From Fibrella forsythiae (GTDB taxonomy: Bacteria > Bacteroidota > Bacteroidia > Cytophagales > Spirosomataceae), in the NCBI RefSeq assembly GCF_017353175.1, contig NZ_JAFMYW010000002.1:992001-1056000 (forward strand): 64,000 bases of DNA, given 5' to 3'. Below are positions 42,392-51,165 of this stretch, piece after piece. Position numbers and translations under genes: made by a program. Positions within the stretch are counted from its first letter, which is position 1; the number at the start of each line of letters is the position of its first letter. The notes under the pieces are model-generated. The model was not told where the DNA came from, did not search any database, and was given only the letters and a program-made list of their open reading frames with translations.

Positions 42392-42895
42392 ATGTACACA
42401 ATGCTCAAAACTTACCTGGTAGGGCTCACGCTGCTTGGCGTGTGTGCCAGTTGTTCGCCAACGGCCACGCTCTATATCGTTCGCCATGCCGAACGGGCCA
42501 ATGATTCAGACACAACCAGTCTGTCGGCCGACGGACTGCGCCGCGCTGATAAACTGGCTCTACGATTGGCTCAGGTGCATCTGGATACAATCTACGTGAC
42601 TCCCTATACACGTACCCGGCAAACGGCCCTGCCCACCGCACACTCAAAGGGGCTGCCGTTAACACAATACCCCCCAAGCCCCGTTACCAGACTCACCCAG
42701 CGTATACGTACTTTTCGGAACAAATCGGCGCTGGCGGTTGGCCACAGCAATACCATTCTGGAAATTGCCCGTGACCTGGGCACAACGCCGGTTCGGCAAA
42801 TGATTCAACATGGTGACTATGCCAATCTGCTGATCGTCAAAATGCGCCTGACCAGTTCTGGCTGGAAAGCAACCCTCAAGGAAGAGACCTACTAA
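42392..42895 (+). CDS. Histidine phosphatase family (SixA-like) lipoprotein
   Basis: A 167-residue phosphatase-fold protein with a lipobox CASC near residue 21, so it is predicted to be membrane-anchored outside the cytoplasm. The catalytic RHAE motif is in LYIVRHAERAND near 28-39, with TPYTRTRQTA near 69 and the second His in LAVGHSNTILE near 111. Cytoplasmic SixA enzymes dephosphorylate histidine-phosphotransfer proteins, but the export signal suggests a phosphomonoesterase of the periplasm instead. Start at 42392 or the ATG three codons later. Confidence 0.83.
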   Translation: MYTMLKTYLVGLTLLGVCASCSPTATLYIVRHAERANDSDTTSLSADGLRRADKLALRLAQVHLDTIYVTPYTRTRQTALPTAHSKGLPLTQYPPSPVTRLTQRIRTFRNKSALAVGHSNTILEIARDLGTTPVRQMIQHGDYANLLIVKMRLTSSGWKATLKEETY

Positions 42896-42925
42896 ACCTA
42901 ATAACGTGCTTTACACCAACCTACT

Positions 42926-43498
42926 ATGCAGAAAACGCTACTCACTATTGCTCTGCTGACTACAATAACCACCACGGCCTTTACGCAGGCCCCCACCGTC
43001 GCCGCTCCGAATTCGCTGCCAAAGAAAGCACCCGTAAAAACGGATAAAACGCCGACCATGGTGATGCGGATCAAGAAAAAAACGGCCTCCCACACAGCCA
43101 CGACCCAGAAAAAAACGACCTCCCGCGAGATTCCAGACACGTATAAAGGCCGGATTCTAACGGTTGGCTCGGGAGGCGGGGTGGTCGGGAAAGAAAAGGC
43201 CTATCTGCTCCTCGACGATGGACGCCTGTTCAGTCGGCAATCGGGGCAGAAAACCTATACGTTTGTCGGTCAGCAAACGGCCGATAATACCAAAAAGGTA
43301 TTCTGGTCGGTCGAAGATCGGTGTGCCATCAGGAAAACCGCTTACAACAAACCGGGTAATATCTATCGCTTCGTCAACTGGAAAAAGGGTGCCGTGCAAC
43401 ATAAGGTGGCCTGGGCTCCCGGTGATAAGCAGTTACCCCCCAACTACGAACAGGTCTATAGCGGCTTCATGGGTATGATTCCCGCTGCTTACAGGTAG
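42926..43498 (+). CDS. Secreted protein of unknown function
   Basis: A 190-residue protein with a signal peptide (MQKTLLTIALLTTITTTAFTQ). A Lys/Thr/Pro-rich linker (about 22-70) leads to a compact C-terminal domain (about 72-190) with YKGRILTVGSGGGVVGKEKAYLLLDDGRLF and YRFVNWKKGAVQHKVAWAPGDKQLPPNYEQVY. I do not recognise the family. It follows the phosphatase gene by 30 nt on the same strand and precedes a large inverted repeat. Confidence 0.72.
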   Translation: MQKTLLTIALLTTITTTAFTQAPTVAAPNSLPKKAPVKTDKTPTMVMRIKKKTASHTATTQKKTTSREIPDTYKGRILTVGSGGGVVGKEKAYLLLDDGRLFSRQSGQKTYTFVGQQTADNTKKVFWSVEDRCAIRKTAYNKPGNIYRFVNWKKGAVQHKVAWAPGDKQLPPNYEQVYSGFMGMIPAAYR

Positions 43499-43500
43499 TG

Positions 43501-43575
43501 CTGGTTAATTGGTTGGCTGGTTAATTGGTTATCGAAGAACCCAATAACCAATTAACCAGCCAACCAATTAACCAG
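43501..43575. repeat. Perfect 32-bp inverted repeat of GGTTAATTGG words
   Basis: Arms 43501-43532 and 43544-43575 are perfect inverted copies around an 11-nt loop. Each arm is built from repeated CTGGTTAATTGGTT words, and the AACCAGCC pattern continues in direct copies to about 43600. It lies between the unknown secreted protein and the M4 peptidase start (43618), so the peptidase leader may be strongly structured. Confidence 0.92.
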
Positions 43576-43617
43576 CCAACCAGCCAACAACTCAACCATC
43601 CCACCTACCCCCTTACT

Positions 43618-46600
43618 ATGAAATTACTCTACGCTTGCTTAGTTATATCGGCCGGTGCGTTGGCCCAGCCACCTGTTCAGGACAGTAATGCCCAGTTGAA
43701 CGGGGCTATGCCGGGTTTCGGTCGTGGCTTTGCCATGAAGCAGAAAACCGGGCGCGCTGATCTGGATCTGGCCCGTCGCCTTAACGCCACAGATGTGCCG
43801 CTTCCTGCCGACCAACGTACCCGGCAAACACTGCTGGCAACCGGTAGCGCTCCCGTGTCGCTGCCGCCGCTGAAGTTGAAGATCGTGCGCGATGCCTCGT
43901 CGGGCCTGCCTGTTTACGTCGAAAACCTATCGGCAGGTAAAGGCACGTCGAGTCAGCGGGCCCGCCGGACAATTCAGGCCACTACCTACCAGTTTCTGAG
44001 CCAGGTACGTGGTGTTCTGATGATCACCGACCCTGAGCAGTCATTTACCATCAAACAAACTGATACCGACGACCTGGGCCAGACCCATCACCGCATGAGA
44101 CAAACACATCGGGGTGTTCCGGTCTACGGTGCCGAACTGACGGTACATCAGGTCAACGGTGAGGTGACGCTCATGACGGGGCAGTACCGGCTAATTCCGT
44201 CGACCCTCGATGTGCGGCCGTCATTATCGCTGGTGCAAGCGGGTAAAGAGGCATTTCGGCACATGGGCAAATCGGCACCGGTGCAGATGTTTGGGCAGAG
44301 TCTGCTAAAACTGGAACCCGTCGTTGGCGAACTCTGCGTGTACGCAGGTAGCGTAGATTCGAAAGAAGCCCCCCGGCTTGCCTACGACCTTACCGTTCGG
44401 CCCAACCTGATGGAGCGCTGGCAGTATATCGTTGATGCACAAACGGGCGAGGTGCTTCGGAAATTCAACAGTACCTGCAGCATCGATGGGCCGCGCGATG
44501 CCTCGGCCCGCGACCTCAACGGCGTAACGCGCACGTTCAAAACGTATCAGATCGGGAGCAACTACGTGATGATGGACGCCACCCGCGCCATGTACAGCAC
44601 CGCCAAATCGAAACTACCCGACAGCCCCGTTGGTGCGCTTTGGGTTATCGACGCGGGCAATACCTACGGCGATAATATCAGCGTGAAACAGGTGTCTTCA
44701 ACCAACAATACGAACTGGTCAACTACGGCGGCGTCGGCCCAGTATAACGGCGGCATTGCGTACGAATATTTCCTGAAGACCTTTAAACGAAACGCTATCA
44801 ACGGATCTGGCGGAACGATTACCTCGATCATCAACGTCAACGACCCCGAAACGGGTAAAGGCATGGATAATGCCTACTGGAACGGCGAGTACATGATGTA
44901 CGGAAATGGCGACGTGGGCTTTAAGCCACTGGCCGGTTCGCTCGATGTGGCTGGTCATGAAATGAGTCATGGTGTGATTCAGAATACGGCCAATCTGGTA
45001 TACGACGGGCAGGCTGGGGCCATCAACGAATCGTTTGCCGACGTGTTTGGCGTATTGATCGACCGTGACGACTGGACCATCGGCGAAGAGGTAGTGGTAA
45101 GCAAATACTTTCCCTCGGGGGCATTGCGGAGCATGGCCAACCCGAATCAGGGCGGCAAAACGGATAATGGGTATCAGCCCAAAACGATGGCGCAGTATGT
45201 GAGTACCACCGAAGATAACGGCGGTGTACACATCAACAGCGGCATTCCTAACTACGCTTTTTACCAGATTGCTACGGCTATCGGCAAAGACAAAGCCGAG
45301 CAGATCTATTACCGCGCCCTGACTCTGTACCTAACCCGCTCGTCGAAATTCCTGGATCTTCGGCTGGCTCTTATCAAGGCAGCAACCGATATACACGGAG
45401 CCAGTGGTTCGGAAGTAGCCGCTATAAAAGCCGCCTTCGATAATGTGGGCATTACCGAAACCAGTAGTACTCCCACGCAGGACAAAGCGCCCATTCCAAC
45501 CTCTACGGGACAGGATTTCGTGGCGTTAGTCAGCACCAGCGATAGTAAACTGTATAATACACCCTACCCGACAACGGCCTTCACCCAGCGTAGTTTATCG
45601 GGATTGAAACGTCGCCCCAGTCTTACCGATGATGGTAGTGTAGCCGTGTTTGTGGGGAGTGACGGAAAAATCCGGGCATCGAGCATGACGCGCCCTGCCT
45701 CCGAAACTGTGATTTCACAGGAGGCGGGCTGGGCCAACGTGGTAATCTCGAAAGACGGTACGAAACTCGCCGCCCTGACCGATAAGCAGGACGGCAAACT
45801 GTGGGTCTACAGCTTCGATCTGCAGAAATGGAACACGTTTACGCTCTATAACCCAACCTCAGCACAGGGCGTAAAAACGGGCGAAGTAGCCTATGCAGAC
45901 TCCTTTGAGTGGGATTATTCGGGCGAGTTCATTATCTACGACGCCTATAATAAGCTCACCAATTCCAGCGGGCAGGCCGTCGATTATTGGGATGTGGGCA
46001 TCATCAACGTCTGGGATGGCTCCAAAAAGAACTTTGCCACGGGCCGGATTGATAAGTTGTTCACGGATCTCGACGAAGGCATCAGCATCGGAAACCCATC
46101 CTTCTCGAAGACCTCGCCCGACCTGATTGCCTTCGATTACTTCGACGAGAATGACAAGTCATACTACGTATTATCGGCTAATATTGAGAAGGGCGATGTG
46201 AATATCGTCTACGAAAACAACGATCTTGGTTTTCCGGGCTATTCCCGGACTGACAACGCCATCGTATTCGGAACCATAGATAAGTCTGGCAAAGAAAGCG
46301 TGGCGCTGATAAATCTGAACACCGATAAACTGACCCCTAGGGGAACGGCCGCTACGCCTCTCTACACGGGTGCCAAATGGCCGGTGTGGTATTCAAACGT
46401 AGCACGGGCCATTCCAACGAAGGTGAACCAAACCATCACTTTCAATGCAATTGCCGATCAGATGCTCACGGCGGGAAGCGTTACGTTGCAGGCTACCTCA
46501 TCGGCTGGCTTAGCGGTTGGCTTCTCCGTGCAGGCTGGCCCGGCTGAACTGGTCGGCAATCAGCTACGCTTTACGGGCGTCGGGTCGGTCACGGTCGTTG

Positions 46601-46941
46601 CGTTTCAGGAAGGGAACACGCAGACGTATGCCGCTACGCCCGTGGCCCGCACGTTTCTGATCAAGGCCCCCATTCTGGCTGTTGAACCCGACTGGGCCAA
46701 TGAGGTGCGGCTATACCCAAACCCCAGCCGCAGCCGCGTCGTGGTTGAACTGCCCAACGGCGTAAGCTGGCAAACGGCCAATCTGGTCAGTACTTCCGGC
46801 GCTGTAGTGCAGCAACACCGCAGTGCGGCTACGTTGGGAAGTACGCTCTCTCTGGACCTGGGTACGTTGCCATCGGGCCTGTATGTAATCAGTATTGAAA
46901 CGAATCAGGGGCGTATACAGCGCAAACTGATGCGGGAATAA
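43618..46941 (+). CDS. M4 (thermolysin-like) metallopeptidase with C-terminal T9SS sorting domain
   Basis: A 1107-residue secreted protease. A signal peptide (1-17) is followed by the FTP/PepSY propeptide (about 75-290). The M4 catalytic domain (about 300-625) has the zinc motif AGHEMSHGVIQN near 446 and the third-ligand motif INESFADVFGV near 470; the later VHINSGIPNYAFYQIA is the second catalytic region. A TolB-like propeller segment (about 660-925), an Ig/MBG-like domain (about 930-1015) and a type-A sorting domain (VRLYPNPSRSR to the end) follow. It is presumably secreted by the type IX system. The ATG at 43618 gives the signal peptide directly; a TTG extension would run through the hairpin. 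Confidence 0.93.
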   Translation: MKLLYACLVISAGALAQPPVQDSNAQLNGAMPGFGRGFAMKQKTGRADLDLARRLNATDVPLPADQRTRQTLLATGSAPVSLPPLKLKIVRDASSGLPVYVENLSAGKGTSSQRARRTIQATTYQFLSQVRGVLMITDPEQSFTIKQTDTDDLGQTHHRMRQTHRGVPVYGAELTVHQVNGEVTLMTGQYRLIPSTLDVRPSLSLVQAGKEAFRHMGKSAPVQMFGQSLLKLEPVVGELCVYAGSVDSKEAPRLAYDLTVRPNLMERWQYIVDAQTGEVLRKFNSTCSIDGPRDASARDLNGVTRTFKTYQIGSNYVMMDATRAMYSTAKSKLPDSPVGALWVIDAGNTYGDNISVKQVSSTNNTNWSTTAASAQYNGGIAYEYFLKTFKRNAINGSGGTITSIINVNDPETGKGMDNAYWNGEYMMYGNGDVGFKPLAGSLDVAGHEMSHGVIQNTANLVYDGQAGAINESFADVFGVLIDRDDWTIGEEVVVSKYFPSGALRSMANPNQGGKTDNGYQPKTMAQYVSTTEDNGGVHINSGIPNYAFYQIATAIGKDKAEQIYYRALTLYLTRSSKFLDLRLALIKAATDIHGASGSEVAAIKAAFDNVGITETSSTPTQDKAPIPTSTGQDFVALVSTSDSKLYNTPYPTTAFTQRSLSGLKRRPSLTDDGSVAVFVGSDGKIRASSMTRPASETVISQEAGWANVVISKDGTKLAALTDKQDGKLWVYSFDLQKWNTFTLYNPTSAQGVKTGEVAYADSFEWDYSGEFIIYDAYNKLTNSSGQAVDYWDVGIINVWDGSKKNFATGRIDKLFTDLDEGISIGNPSFSKTSPDLIAFDYFDENDKSYYVLSANIEKGDVNIVYENNDLGFPGYSRTDNAIVFGTIDKSGKESVALINLNTDKLTPRGTAATPLYTGAKWPVWYSNVARAIPTKVNQTITFNAIADQMLTAGSVTLQATSSAGLAVGFSVQAGPAELVGNQLRFTGVGSVTVVAFQEGNTQTYAATPVARTFLIKAPILAVEPDWANEVRLYPNPSRSRVVVELPNGVSWQTANLVSTSGAVVQQHRSAATLGSTLSLDLGTLPSGLYVISIETNQGRIQRKLMRE

Positions 46942-46960
46942 GCAAGGGGTTTTAGAAACA

Positions 46961-47027
46961 GAGGCGCATAGTTCGGCAATACAGAGTAAGGTCTTATTGA
47001 TCGTCTGTATGCCGGATTATGCGCCTC
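46961..47027. repeat. Imperfect 25-bp inverted repeat after the M4 gene
   Basis: Arms beginning GAGGCGCATA (46961-46985) and ending TATGCGCCTC (47004-47027) pair with a few mismatches and one bulge. It sits in the gap between the M4 peptidase and BASS transporter genes and is probably the M4 transcript end structure. No T-run follows. Confidence 0.75.
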
Positions 47028-47102
47028 CGTGTATCACCGCGCGTTCGTTACACAAACTCATTACTCCCAAACGAAAGCCGCACGAAGCGGGTTAGTTTGA
47101 GT

Positions 47103-48128
47103 ATGGCAAAAACGTCGTTCGCTACGCTGCTGGCCCGTGTTGGCCTCGACTGGTTTATACTGGCTCTAGTAGGCATGATTGGTCTGGCTAAACTCTGGCC
47201 GGAACCTGGTTTGCAGGAAGGTCCATTGTCGATCTCGTCACTGACCAACTACGGCGTATCGCTGATCTTCTTTTTCTACGGGCTAAAACTCAACGTCGAC
47301 CAGCTAAAAGCGGGGTTGCGCAATTATCGCCTGCACCTGCTGATTCACCTCACTACGTTTGTTCTTTTTCCGGCCCTTGTGTTGGGGGCACGTGCCCTGC
47401 TGGTATCGCCTGAAACCGCGCTGCTCTGGACAGGTATTTTTTATGTGGCCGCCCTGCCTTCTACCGTTTCCTCGTCGGTGGTGATGGTATCGATCGCCAA
47501 CGGGAATATGCCGGCGGCGATCTTCAACGCCAGTATTTCCAGCCTGATCGGTGTGTTTATCACGCCGGTCTGGATGAGCGTATTGCTGAGTGCCAACAAT
47601 AACCAGTTCGATTTACAGGGGGTAATCCTGAAGCTATCGCTACAGGTGATTGCACCGGTTGTGCTCGGGCTGCTGCTGAACAAAAAACTGGGCTGGTTCT
47701 CCGAAAAAAACAAGACAGCCCTCCGCTATTTCGACCAGCTAACGATTCTGCTGATCGTGTACACCGCCTTTTGCGAATCATTTCATCTCAACCTCTTTCG
47801 CAATTACTCGGCACTCGATCTGCTGCTACTGACGGCCGGCATGCTGCTGCTTTTTTTTGTGGTTTTTGGCTTTGTGCTGGTCGTTAGCCGGTGGCTTCAT
47901 TTTAGCCGGGAAGATCGTATCGCGGCGTTATTCTGCGGTTCCAAGAAATCGCTGGTGCAGGGGAGTGTGATGGTGAAAGTGCTGTTTCCGCCCACAGCAG
48001 TCGGGGTTATACTCCTGCCCATCATGGTCTACCACGCCCTGCAACTAATCATAGCCAGCATCCTGGCCAAGGCAATGGTCAACTGGCAACCAGCCCCACA
48101 ACCAGTGAAAGTGGAGAGCAACACATAG
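47103..48128 (+). CDS. Bile acid:sodium symporter family (SBF-like) membrane protein
   Basis: A 341-residue inner-membrane protein with about 9-10 hydrophobic segments. SLTNYGVSLIFFFYGLKLNVDQL near 41-63, WTGIFYVAALPSTVSSSVVMVSIANGN near 116-142 and FCGSKKSLVQGSVMVKVLF near 280-298 are landmarks of the PF13593 SBF-like group (YfeH/P7). Transported substrate is not predictable; bacterial relatives move organic anions. The ATG at 47103 is used; upstream residues would be encoded in the intergenic repeat. Confidence 0.9.
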   Translation: MAKTSFATLLARVGLDWFILALVGMIGLAKLWPEPGLQEGPLSISSLTNYGVSLIFFFYGLKLNVDQLKAGLRNYRLHLLIHLTTFVLFPALVLGARALLVSPETALLWTGIFYVAALPSTVSSSVVMVSIANGNMPAAIFNASISSLIGVFITPVWMSVLLSANNNQFDLQGVILKLSLQVIAPVVLGLLLNKKLGWFSEKNKTALRYFDQLTILLIVYTAFCESFHLNLFRNYSALDLLLLTAGMLLLFFVVFGFVLVVSRWLHFSREDRIAALFCGSKKSLVQGSVMVKVLFPPTAVGVILLPIMVYHALQLIIASILAKAMVNWQPAPQPVKVESNT

Positions 48129-48169
48129 CCGAACAACGTACCTGGCACAGTGTTGTGGTTTGCGCAGGG

Positions 48170-48505
48170 TCAGGAAAAGCGGATTGGCAGCACCAACTTA
48201 ACCCCGACCGGCTCACCGGCCAACGTACCTGGCGTCGAGGCTGGCATGGATTCTACCAACCGAATCGCTTCCTGATTACAGGCAGGATCGAGGCCTGCCA
48301 GTATGATAAAATCACTGGTTGTACCATCCGTATTGACGATGAATTCAACGATCACGTTTGCCTGACTACAGGCAATTTGAGTGGGCTGAAGGTATCGCTG
48401 ATTACTACGTACATAGTTGGCCAGGCCCGGAAGGCCACCGGGAAATGCGGGGTTTATAAACGCGCCTTTCTGTTCGGGCGAACCCGTATCCAGTAATTCA
48501 GACAT
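48170..48505 (-). CDS. Short TonB C-terminal-domain protein, possibly a remnant
   Basis: A 111-residue protein containing only a TonB-C-like domain: GLPGLANYVRSNQRYLQP, VIVEFIVNTDGTTSDFIILAGLDPACNQEAIRLVESMP and VKLVLPIRF. No membrane anchor or Pro-rich linker is present, so it cannot work as a normal TonB. The same domain lies inside the M56 protein at 54969. A decayed plug-like piece lies just upstream (48531), which suggests that this is the surviving end of a larger gene. Confidence 0.6.
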   Translation of the reverse strand: MSELLDTGSPEQKGAFINPAFPGGLPGLANYVRSNQRYLQPTQIACSQANVIVEFIVNTDGTTSDFIILAGLDPACNQEAIRLVESMPASTPGTLAGEPVGVKLVLPIRFS

Positions 48506-48530
48506 GACCTTGCTAGTACGTGTTTACTCG

Positions 48531-48698
48531 TTAACGAATCAGGTAGTTACGTCGTTTTTTCGTCGTAATGGCAATTACCCCGTTTCGAGCGCCTTTACTG
48601 CCATAGCGAATAAAGGCTTCTTTGCCTTTATAAAGCTCGATCGATTCAATGGCCTCTGGTTTTATAGTTCGTAGACTGTCATAGGAGTAGGTTAATAG
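48531..48698 (-). pseudogene. Fragment of a TonB-plug-like domain
   Basis: An open minus-strand stretch with no start codon reads YDSLRTIKPEAIESIELYKG and then RYGSKGARNGVIAITTKK before a stop. This is the SusC/M56-type plug end (compare KNGVVRITTNKG at the C-terminus of the M56 protein, 54969). It has a stop upstream and a different frame from the TonB-C gene that follows, so it is probably a decayed piece. Confidence 0.6.
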
Positions 48699-48742
48699 TT
48701 ATTGTCAGTGTGATAGAGGCTGGGGTTGAAGCGGTACTGCGC

Positions 48743-48796
48743 ATTGACAGCCAACATAGCCGGCAACAGACGTACCTGGCTGTGTTGGCTGTCAAT
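48743..48796. repeat. Inverted repeat after the porin gene
   Basis: ATTGACAGCCAACA (48743-48756) pairs with TGTTGGCTGTCAAT (48783-48796), with further AGCC/GGCT pairing inside. It directly follows the porin stop at 48800 on the minus strand and can act as a 3' hairpin. The loop holds the iterated motif ACGTACC (48770-48776). Confidence 0.8.
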
Positions 48797-48799
48797 GGC

Positions 48800-49777
48800 T
48801 TATTTCGTTGAAAGGAAATAGCCGATACCGACCCCAAACGTGGTATTTTTAAGGGTAGATAGCTGGCTCGCATCAGGATTGATGTCGGCCAGTCCCAGGT
48901 TGTAGAAAGCGTTCAGGGTCAGGCCTGCGGGTAAGTCATACCATCCGGCGAAGCGTAGCCCAAAATCGAGGGGGGTAATGTCGTCTGCTGCTGTACTGCC
49001 TATTTTCGCGTCGGTGGTGCCAAATTTTCCGCTCATGGCCGAGGCCACATAGCCCCCGCCGCCCAGTAGTAAGGCGCCACTCGATGTTGGAACCCGGAAA
49101 AGGAGGTCGACTGGTACTTCGATGTAGGCAATGGTAATATCGGCATTATTGGCGCCTTTGCTGAGATTACAGCCTTTGCTTGAGTATAGCACTTGCGGAC
49201 GTAACTGAATGCCTGAACTGACAGGTATCGTGGCAAGTACCCCACCCTGAAAGCCAACAATTCCTTTGGCCGAATAGCCGGTCAACCCACTGCCACTCAA
49301 TGAGAGCGATGCGCTTTGTATGCCGGCTTTAAACCCGAATCGGATGCCCTGCGGTATAGCCGCAGGCTGGGTCATCGGGCGCGGTTGATACCCGGTTTCC
49401 TGAACAGATTGGGGCACAGGCTGTGGGGGAGGGGCCGGTTGAGCTACTGGCAAAAATCGCTCGATCTCATCCGTATTGCCGTATTTGATAAAACTGAAAT
49501 CAGCTTTTTGCGCGCGAAATGAAGGGCCTGTTGGGTTGTTTGCCCGTTTATAAACAATTTCTTTATCCGTTATTTCTGTAACGAGCACTTCCAGTTGGGT
49601 CCCATCTCGCCGAACCAGCATATCTGCCTTCGAAGTTGATACGGGTGGTGCAACGGTGGCGTCGGCAGGTTTGGTAAGAACCGGAGTGGCTTGGCGCGGG
49701 CGGGTTTGGGCCTGAGCATTGGTTGGCCTGGTGAAGAGCAGGCCGGTCAGCAGAACCGCGTATAGTGATTTTTGCAT
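48800..49777 (-). CDS. Outer-membrane beta-barrel (porin family, PorT-like) protein
   Basis: A 325-residue protein with a signal peptide (MQKSLYAVLLTGLLFTRPTNAQAQ). A 130-residue region carrying a small domain (ADMLVRRDGTQLEVLVTEITDKEIVYKR) and a Pro/Gln-rich linker precedes an 8-10-strand outer-membrane barrel (about 152-325, GIRFGFKAGIQSASLSL to TFGVGIGYFLSTK). The barrel matches the outer-membrane beta-barrel (OMP_b-brl_2) pattern. Function is unknown. The ATG at 49777 is preferred over 49801 for the signal peptide. Confidence 0.82.
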   Translation of the reverse strand: MQKSLYAVLLTGLLFTRPTNAQAQTRPRQATPVLTKPADATVAPPVSTSKADMLVRRDGTQLEVLVTEITDKEIVYKRANNPTGPSFRAQKADFSFIKYGNTDEIERFLPVAQPAPPPQPVPQSVQETGYQPRPMTQPAAIPQGIRFGFKAGIQSASLSLSGSGLTGYSAKGIVGFQGGVLATIPVSSGIQLRPQVLYSSKGCNLSKGANNADITIAYIEVPVDLLFRVPTSSGALLLGGGGYVASAMSGKFGTTDAKIGSTAADDITPLDFGLRFAGWYDLPAGLTLNAFYNLGLADINPDASQLSTLKNTTFGVGIGYFLSTK

Positions 49778-49816
49778 GGGAACGGAGCGTTTGATAGTCA
49801 TTGAAATTGGTGGTAA

Positions 49817-50286
49817 TTAGTTTCTGGTGAATACCTCAATAAAATCATCTGCCCTGACCGACCTGGTTTTGAATTCGGCTGTCCGTGAGTAGGTTAGGGT
49901 TAGTTCATTCCCTGACACGGCACCATCGGGTAGAAAAAAAATGATTTCGCCGGTCGAGTTATCGCTGAAGGTGTAGTAGCTGCGGCTGGGAATGTCGGCA
50001 CTGGCTCCGGTAAATCCGGCGGCGTTCAGAATGACGTCGAATCCTTCTGGGCCAGCCCCGAAACGGACAGGTACGTATCCTTCGCCGACGATTTTTTGAT
50101 TGTAATCTGATTCGCACTACCAGCCGTTGGTGCTTTGCCATTGGTGCTCTTCTTGGTCCACGACCCCACGGAATTGTCGCGCCGGTCAGGGTCGGAACTG
50201 GCGGTTTTGCAGGATGTAGCCAGTAAGGCGAACGTAGCTATGGTAAGCAGCAGCGTGTGGTATGAGCTGGTAAACAGGGGTTTCAT
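49817..50286 (-). pseudogene. Small lipoprotein broken by a one-base frameshift
   Basis: The reading frame starts at 50286 with a signal and lipobox (LLATSC), then DRRDNSVGSWTKKSTNG and YLSVSGLAQK, and stops early at about 50026. In another frame a coherent continuation begins at once: GFDVILNAAGFTGASADIPS, then YYTFSDNSTGEIIFFLPDG and a stop at 49817-49819. Joining the two needs one extra base near 50043-50050. The ancestral protein would be about 156 residues, likely a lipocalin-like or metal-independent binding lipoprotein; I do not recognise it further. A sequencing error would give the same picture. Confidence 0.7.
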
Positions 50287-50327
50287 ATTGTGTTAAACGG
50301 GCTGAACAGAGGGCGTTTATCGAGTAG

Positions 50328-51092
50328 TCAAGGACATTGATATACAGGATTTGAGGTAGATGATTTGTCGGATGTGCCGTTCACATAGGTAGTTGTGGTG
50401 GTATTGTTAATGGAGTAACTATTACTGTCGAGCACATACGTGTAGGTACGTTTCGCGGGCGATGTACCACTGGGCGTAGCTGCGTAGCTGTATTGAACGG
50501 AAGCGTACCTGAGCCGATTGGGCTTCCCGTAATTCAGCCCGCCGGTAAACGGCACGAATGAGTCGGTGGTGTAGCTGAATGCTTGCCCGCGCCCCTGACT
50601 ATCGCTGGTCTGATCAAGGTTGCCGTCTTTATAGAAGTAGCTCTGTGAGTAGGCTGGCCCCGTAGGCTTGCCGGTCTTGTCGTAGATTGTATACTCTTCG
50701 CGCAACAGATAACCGTCGGCGTCGTAGGTGTAAGTGTAGCGGACATTAGTTGTGCTCCCGATAAACGATTCCTGCATCACCCGCTTTCGGGCATCGAGGG
50801 TATACTCGCTGGTCGAGGTGTAACCGCTTGACGTGGAGTAGGCTTCGGTGATCAGTAACCCATCGGCGCTGTAGCTGTAGCGGGTGTCGAAGGTGCCGGG
50901 GCAGACGTAGCGCGTTCGCCGCCCCTGGCTATCGTATTCATACTGATACGACTGGGTAGCCCCCGATGGTGCGGTTGCCTGGTACGACAGTATCCGGCAA
51001 CTAACCGGCGTTGGATCAACCGTTTTTTGGGCGCAGCCCGTGAGCAGGCCAACGAGCAGCAGGAGGCCGGTCAGGTAGAGAATGTATTTCAT
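50328..51092 (-). CDS. YD-repeat-like lipoprotein
   Basis: A 254-residue lipoprotein (lipobox LLTGC near residue 17). The mature part consists of beta-strand repeats of the RHS/YD type: YQYEYDSQGRRTRYV, RYSYSADGLLITEAY, YTLDARKRVMQESF, YTYTYDADGYLLREEY. Short, membrane-anchored YD proteins like this are frequent in Bacteroidota; function is unknown. The ATG at 51092 gives the signal peptide; an extension to 51188 would overlap the Crp/Fnr gene. Confidence 0.82.
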   Translation of the reverse strand: MKYILYLTGLLLLVGLLTGCAQKTVDPTPVSCRILSYQATAPSGATQSYQYEYDSQGRRTRYVCPGTFDTRYSYSADGLLITEAYSTSSGYTSTSEYTLDARKRVMQESFIGSTTNVRYTYTYDADGYLLREEYTIYDKTGKPTGPAYSQSYFYKDGNLDQTSDSQGRGQAFSYTTDSFVPFTGGLNYGKPNRLRYASVQYSYAATPSGTSPAKRTYTYVLDSNSYSINNTTTTTYVNGTSDKSSTSNPVYQCP

Positions 51093-51165
51093 CGTGTATT
51101 GTGAACAGGTTTTAAATGGTAGCGTAAACGTAGGGCCGTCTGCTGCGATAGGGGTGTGAGCTTTC

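Noticed and set aside
43525-43617. TTG-initiated extension of the M4 peptidase
   Set aside because: The extra residues are encoded by the inverted repeat, and the ATG at 43618 gives a normal signal peptide.
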